Source: Clostridia bacterium (GTDB taxonomy: Bacteria; Bacillota; Clostridia; Oscillospirales; Butyricicoccaceae). From it: a stretch of 6,430 nt of DNA. A model generated the notes under the pieces. It was not told where the DNA came from and ran no database searches. It saw only the letters and a list, made by a program, of their open reading frames with translations. How positions within the stretch are numbered: the first letter of the stretch is position 1; the number at the start of each line of letters is the position of its first letter. The position numbers and the translations under genes were made by a program. Location: positions 1 to 6,430 of the forward strand of contig JAFQKM010000300.1 in the NCBI GenBank assembly GCA_017396925.1. Direction: 5' to 3'. Below are positions 4,659-6,430 of the stretch, one piece after another.

Positions 4659-6092
4659 ATGAGCATTGAAAAGATCGCTTCCGTTATCGAAAGCAAAGCA
4701 GGTATGCTGACCCGCGCCAGCGATAACATCTGGGAATACGCCGAAATGGCTTTCCGTGAGCACAAGTCCATGGAAGAACTGTGCGGCATCCTCGAGGCCG
4801 AGGGTTTTGAGGTCAAGAAGGGCATCGGCGATGTCGAGACCGCTTTCTCCGGCTCCTTCGGCAGCGGCAAGCCCGTCATCGGTATTCTGGGCGAATACGA
4901 CGCGCTGGACAACCTGAATCAGGTCGCCGGCTGCACACATAAGGAATCTTTCATCGAAGGCGCCCCCGGCCACGGCTGCGGCCACAACCTCTTCGGCGTC
5001 GGTTCGCTGGCAGCTGCCATCGCCGTTAAGGAATATCTGCAGGAGACCGGCGCTTCGGGCACCGTTGTCTACTTCGGCACACCCGGTGAAGAGGGTGGCT
5101 CGGGCAAGGCATTCATGGCCCGCGAAGGCTGCTTCGACGGTCTGGACGCTGCCATCACATGGCATCCCGGCTCGGTCAACGCCGCTTCCAACAACTCCTC
5201 CCTGGCCAACATCCAGGTCAAGTTCAAGTATTATGGCATCAGCGCCCATGCTGCAGGCGACCCCCACAACGGCCGTTCGGCCCTCGACGCTGTCGAGCTG
5301 CTCAACATCGGCGTTCAGTTCCTGCGCGAGCACATGATCCCCGAGGCAAGAATCCACTATGCCATCACCAATGCCGGCGGCTTCTCCCCCAACGTCGTCC
5401 AGCCCTACGCCGAGGTCCTGTACCTCATCCGCGCACCCAAGAACGCGCTGGCCAAGGATCTGTATGACCGCGTTATGAAGATCGCCAAGGGCGCCGAGCT
5501 GATGACCGAGACCCGCATGGAATACGAGTTCATCAAGGCCTGCTCCAACGTCGTCAACAACGAGGTCCTCGAGCGTGCCCTGTATAAGAATCTGAATGCC
5601 GTTCCCCTGCCCACCTATACAGAGGAAGAGCTGGCGCTGGCTGCCGAATATAAGGAATCGGCCAAGCAGTTTGCCACCGATCTGGCCGAAAAGAACATGG
5701 CCGGCGGCGCAGAGGTCGTCAAGTTCATCAAGGAGCACGTTGGCGGCCCCATCAACAACTTCGTCATGCCCTACTATCCCTCCGGCAAGGCCATGGGCGG
5801 TTCGACCGACGTTGGCGACGTTTCCTGGGTCTGCCCGACCGCACAGATCAACGCTGTCACACTGGCTGCCGACACACCGGGCCACTCCTGGCAGATCGTT
5901 TCGCAGGGCAAGTCCTCCATCGCCCACAAGGGTATGCTCTATGCCGGCAAGGTCATGGCCGCTACCGTCATCGATCTGATGCAGGATCCCGAGCTGCTGG
6001 CTGCCGCCAAGGTCGAGCATGCCGACAGAGTCGGCCCCGACGGCTACATCTGCCCCATCCCCAAGGGTGTTAAGCCCCAGCCCATCAAGTAA
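4659..6092 (+). CDS. abgB: M20 metallo-amidohydrolase, AbgB-like (p-aminobenzoyl-glutamate hydrolase subunit B)
   Basis: This 477-aa cytoplasmic M20 peptidase resembles E. coli AbgB (about 481 aa) from end to end. Matching stretches include GKPVIGILGEYDALDNLNQ (70-88), HGCGHNL (105-111), PGEEGGSGKAFMAREG (142-157), ITWHP (166-170), AHAAGDPHNGRSALDAV (196-212), HYAITNAGGFSPNVVQ (233-248), STDVGDVSW (382-390), WQIVSQGKSSIAHKGM (411-426) and a C-terminal CPIPKGVKPQPIK (465-477). Candidate metal and catalytic residues are Asp81, Cys107, His109, Glu144/Glu145, His169 and His409. The lid domain runs from roughly 185 to 300. In E. coli AbgB partners AbgA to hydrolyse p-aminobenzoyl-glutamate, and the same pairing is likely here although abgA is on the other strand. 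AAGGA at 4644-4648, 10 nt upstream, supports the start. The gene has its own TATAAT promoter and a strong terminator. No AbgT transporter is nearby, so substrate entry is unexplained; a related aminoacyl substrate is possible. Confidence 0.9.
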   Translation: MSIEKIASVIESKAGMLTRASDNIWEYAEMAFREHKSMEELCGILEAEGFEVKKGIGDVETAFSGSFGSGKPVIGILGEYDALDNLNQVAGCTHKESFIEGAPGHGCGHNLFGVGSLAAAIAVKEYLQETGASGTVVYFGTPGEEGGSGKAFMAREGCFDGLDAAITWHPGSVNAASNNSSLANIQVKFKYYGISAHAAGDPHNGRSALDAVELLNIGVQFLREHMIPEARIHYAITNAGGFSPNVVQPYAEVLYLIRAPKNALAKDLYDRVMKIAKGAELMTETRMEYEFIKACSNVVNNEVLERALYKNLNAVPLPTYTEEELALAAEYKESAKQFATDLAEKNMAGGAEVVKFIKEHVGGPINNFVMPYYPSGKAMGGSTDVGDVSWVCPTAQINAVTLAADTPGHSWQIVSQGKSSIAHKGMLYAGKVMAATVIDLMQDPELLAAAKVEHADRVGPDGYICPIPKGVKPQPIK

Positions 6093-6122
6093 GTTTCTTG
6101 AAGAACTGAAACAGATATAAAG

Positions 6123-6158
6123 AAAACCCGTCCCGGATCAAACTGGGACGGGTTTTTT
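6123..6158 (+). terminator. Bidirectional intrinsic terminator between abgB and the convergent gene
   Basis: AAAACCCGTCCC (6123-6134) pairs perfectly with GGGACGGGTTTT (6145-6156). A G-T and a G-C pair extend the stem to a 6-nt loop (ATCAAA). On the plus strand it ends in six T (6153-6158). On the minus strand the A-tract gives TTTTCTTT, so it can also end the gene converging from the right, whose stop codon overlaps the T-run. Confidence 0.93.
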
Positions 6159-6430
6159 AATTGCTTTCAAGGATGCAGATCTCAGGCGCTGTACAGGCTT
6201 TTTCCATTCGGATGGAACCGATGTCGGACACCGCAGAAAAACGGCGCAGATTGCGTTTTTGCTGGCCTATGGCCGCCGACAGCATCTTCGGCGGAACGAT
6301 GATCTCATACCGGATACCTTTTTCGGGGATCTGCGGCAGCATGGCGCGGTAAAAGCGCTCGCCCATAACAAGCTCGCCAAAGGCCGGATGGTAAGGCCCT
6401 GCGGCTACGGCCCCGTTCGAGAGGTCTTCG
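6157..6430 (-). CDS. C-terminal fragment, probably an Elp3-like radical SAM protein
   Basis: The frame is open from the right edge to a TAA at 6157-6159, giving about 91 residues. It includes NGAVAAGPYHPAFGELVMGE, then FYRAMLPQIPEKGIRYEIIVPPKMLSAAIGQQKRNLRRF, and ends in ICILESN. An internal ATG lies at 6364-6366, but the GPYHPAFGELV segment before it is conserved-looking protein, so the true start is outside the window. The pattern GP(F/Y)HPAFGELV followed by a VPP...SAxxGQ...N segment resembles the C-terminal tail of clostridial radical SAM proteins related to COG1243 (Elp3-like/coproporphyrinogen oxidase-like). The Cys-rich radical SAM core is not in the window, so the assignment rests only on this tail. 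It converges on abgB and shares its terminator; no functional link is implied. Confidence 0.55.
   Translation of the reverse strand, partial: EDLSNGAVAAGPYHPAFGELVMGERFYRAMLPQIPEKGIRYEIIVPPKMLSAAIGQQKRNLRRFSAVSDIGSIRMEKACTAPEICILESN

Noticed and set aside
4449..6020. Long minus-strand open frame antisense to abgB (523 codons)
   Set aside because: Same cause: it is in register with abgB codons. It also runs through the abgB promoter region and the ZIP terminator, and has no recognisable domain.
1..6430. Mobile element, CRISPR, tRNA or toxin-antitoxin signals
   Set aside because: No spaced repeats, terminal inverted repeats, transposase or integrase motifs, cloverleaf folds or small paired genes were seen.

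Overview
The window looks like chromosomal DNA from a fairly GC-rich Firmicute, probably a gut Clostridia-type organism. The basis is purine-rich Shine-Dalgarno sites (AAAGGAGG, GGAGGAAA), compact intrinsic terminators with T-runs, a stand-alone LytTR regulator coupled to an ABC-2 exporter, and protein sequences that look clostridial. The genus cannot be fixed from the sequence alone. No phage, transposon, CRISPR array, tRNA or rRNA is visible.

Left part (1-1972, minus strand): an operon transcribed right to left encodes an ABC ATPase, an ABC-2 permease overlapping it by 4 bases (ATGA), and a LytTR-type DNA-binding regulator that runs off the left edge. Upstream is a promoter (extended -10 TGC-TATGAT, weak -35). 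It is preceded by two copies of TTCGGTCAT exactly 21 bp apart, the geometry expected for a LytTR dimer site, so the operon is probably autoregulated. A 7-bp inverted repeat covers the -35/spacer region.

Centre and right (1980-6158): two M20-family metallo-amidohydrolases closely resemble the two subunits of p-aminobenzoyl-glutamate hydrolase, AbgA (442 aa, minus strand) and AbgB (477 aa, plus strand). In Escherichia coli abgA and abgB are adjacent and co-directional and are followed by the transporter abgT. Here they are separated, abgA is divergent, and a ZIP-family divalent-metal transporter lies between them. No AbgT is present in the window. The likely logic is a dinuclear metallo-hydrolase pair with its own metal-uptake protein, each gene having its own promoter and terminator. 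The divergent 259-bp abgA/zip region holds promoter-like elements, a TTGCC-N3-GGCAA palindrome and a leader hairpin, any of which could carry metal-responsive control.

Right edge (6157-6430, minus strand): the C-terminal end of a gene converging on abgB and sharing its bidirectional terminator. The fragment resembles the C-terminus of Elp3-like (COG1243) radical SAM proteins.

Nothing here is clearly a new system. The most noteworthy points are the abgA / ZIP / abgB arrangement and the unusually clear LytTR operator.
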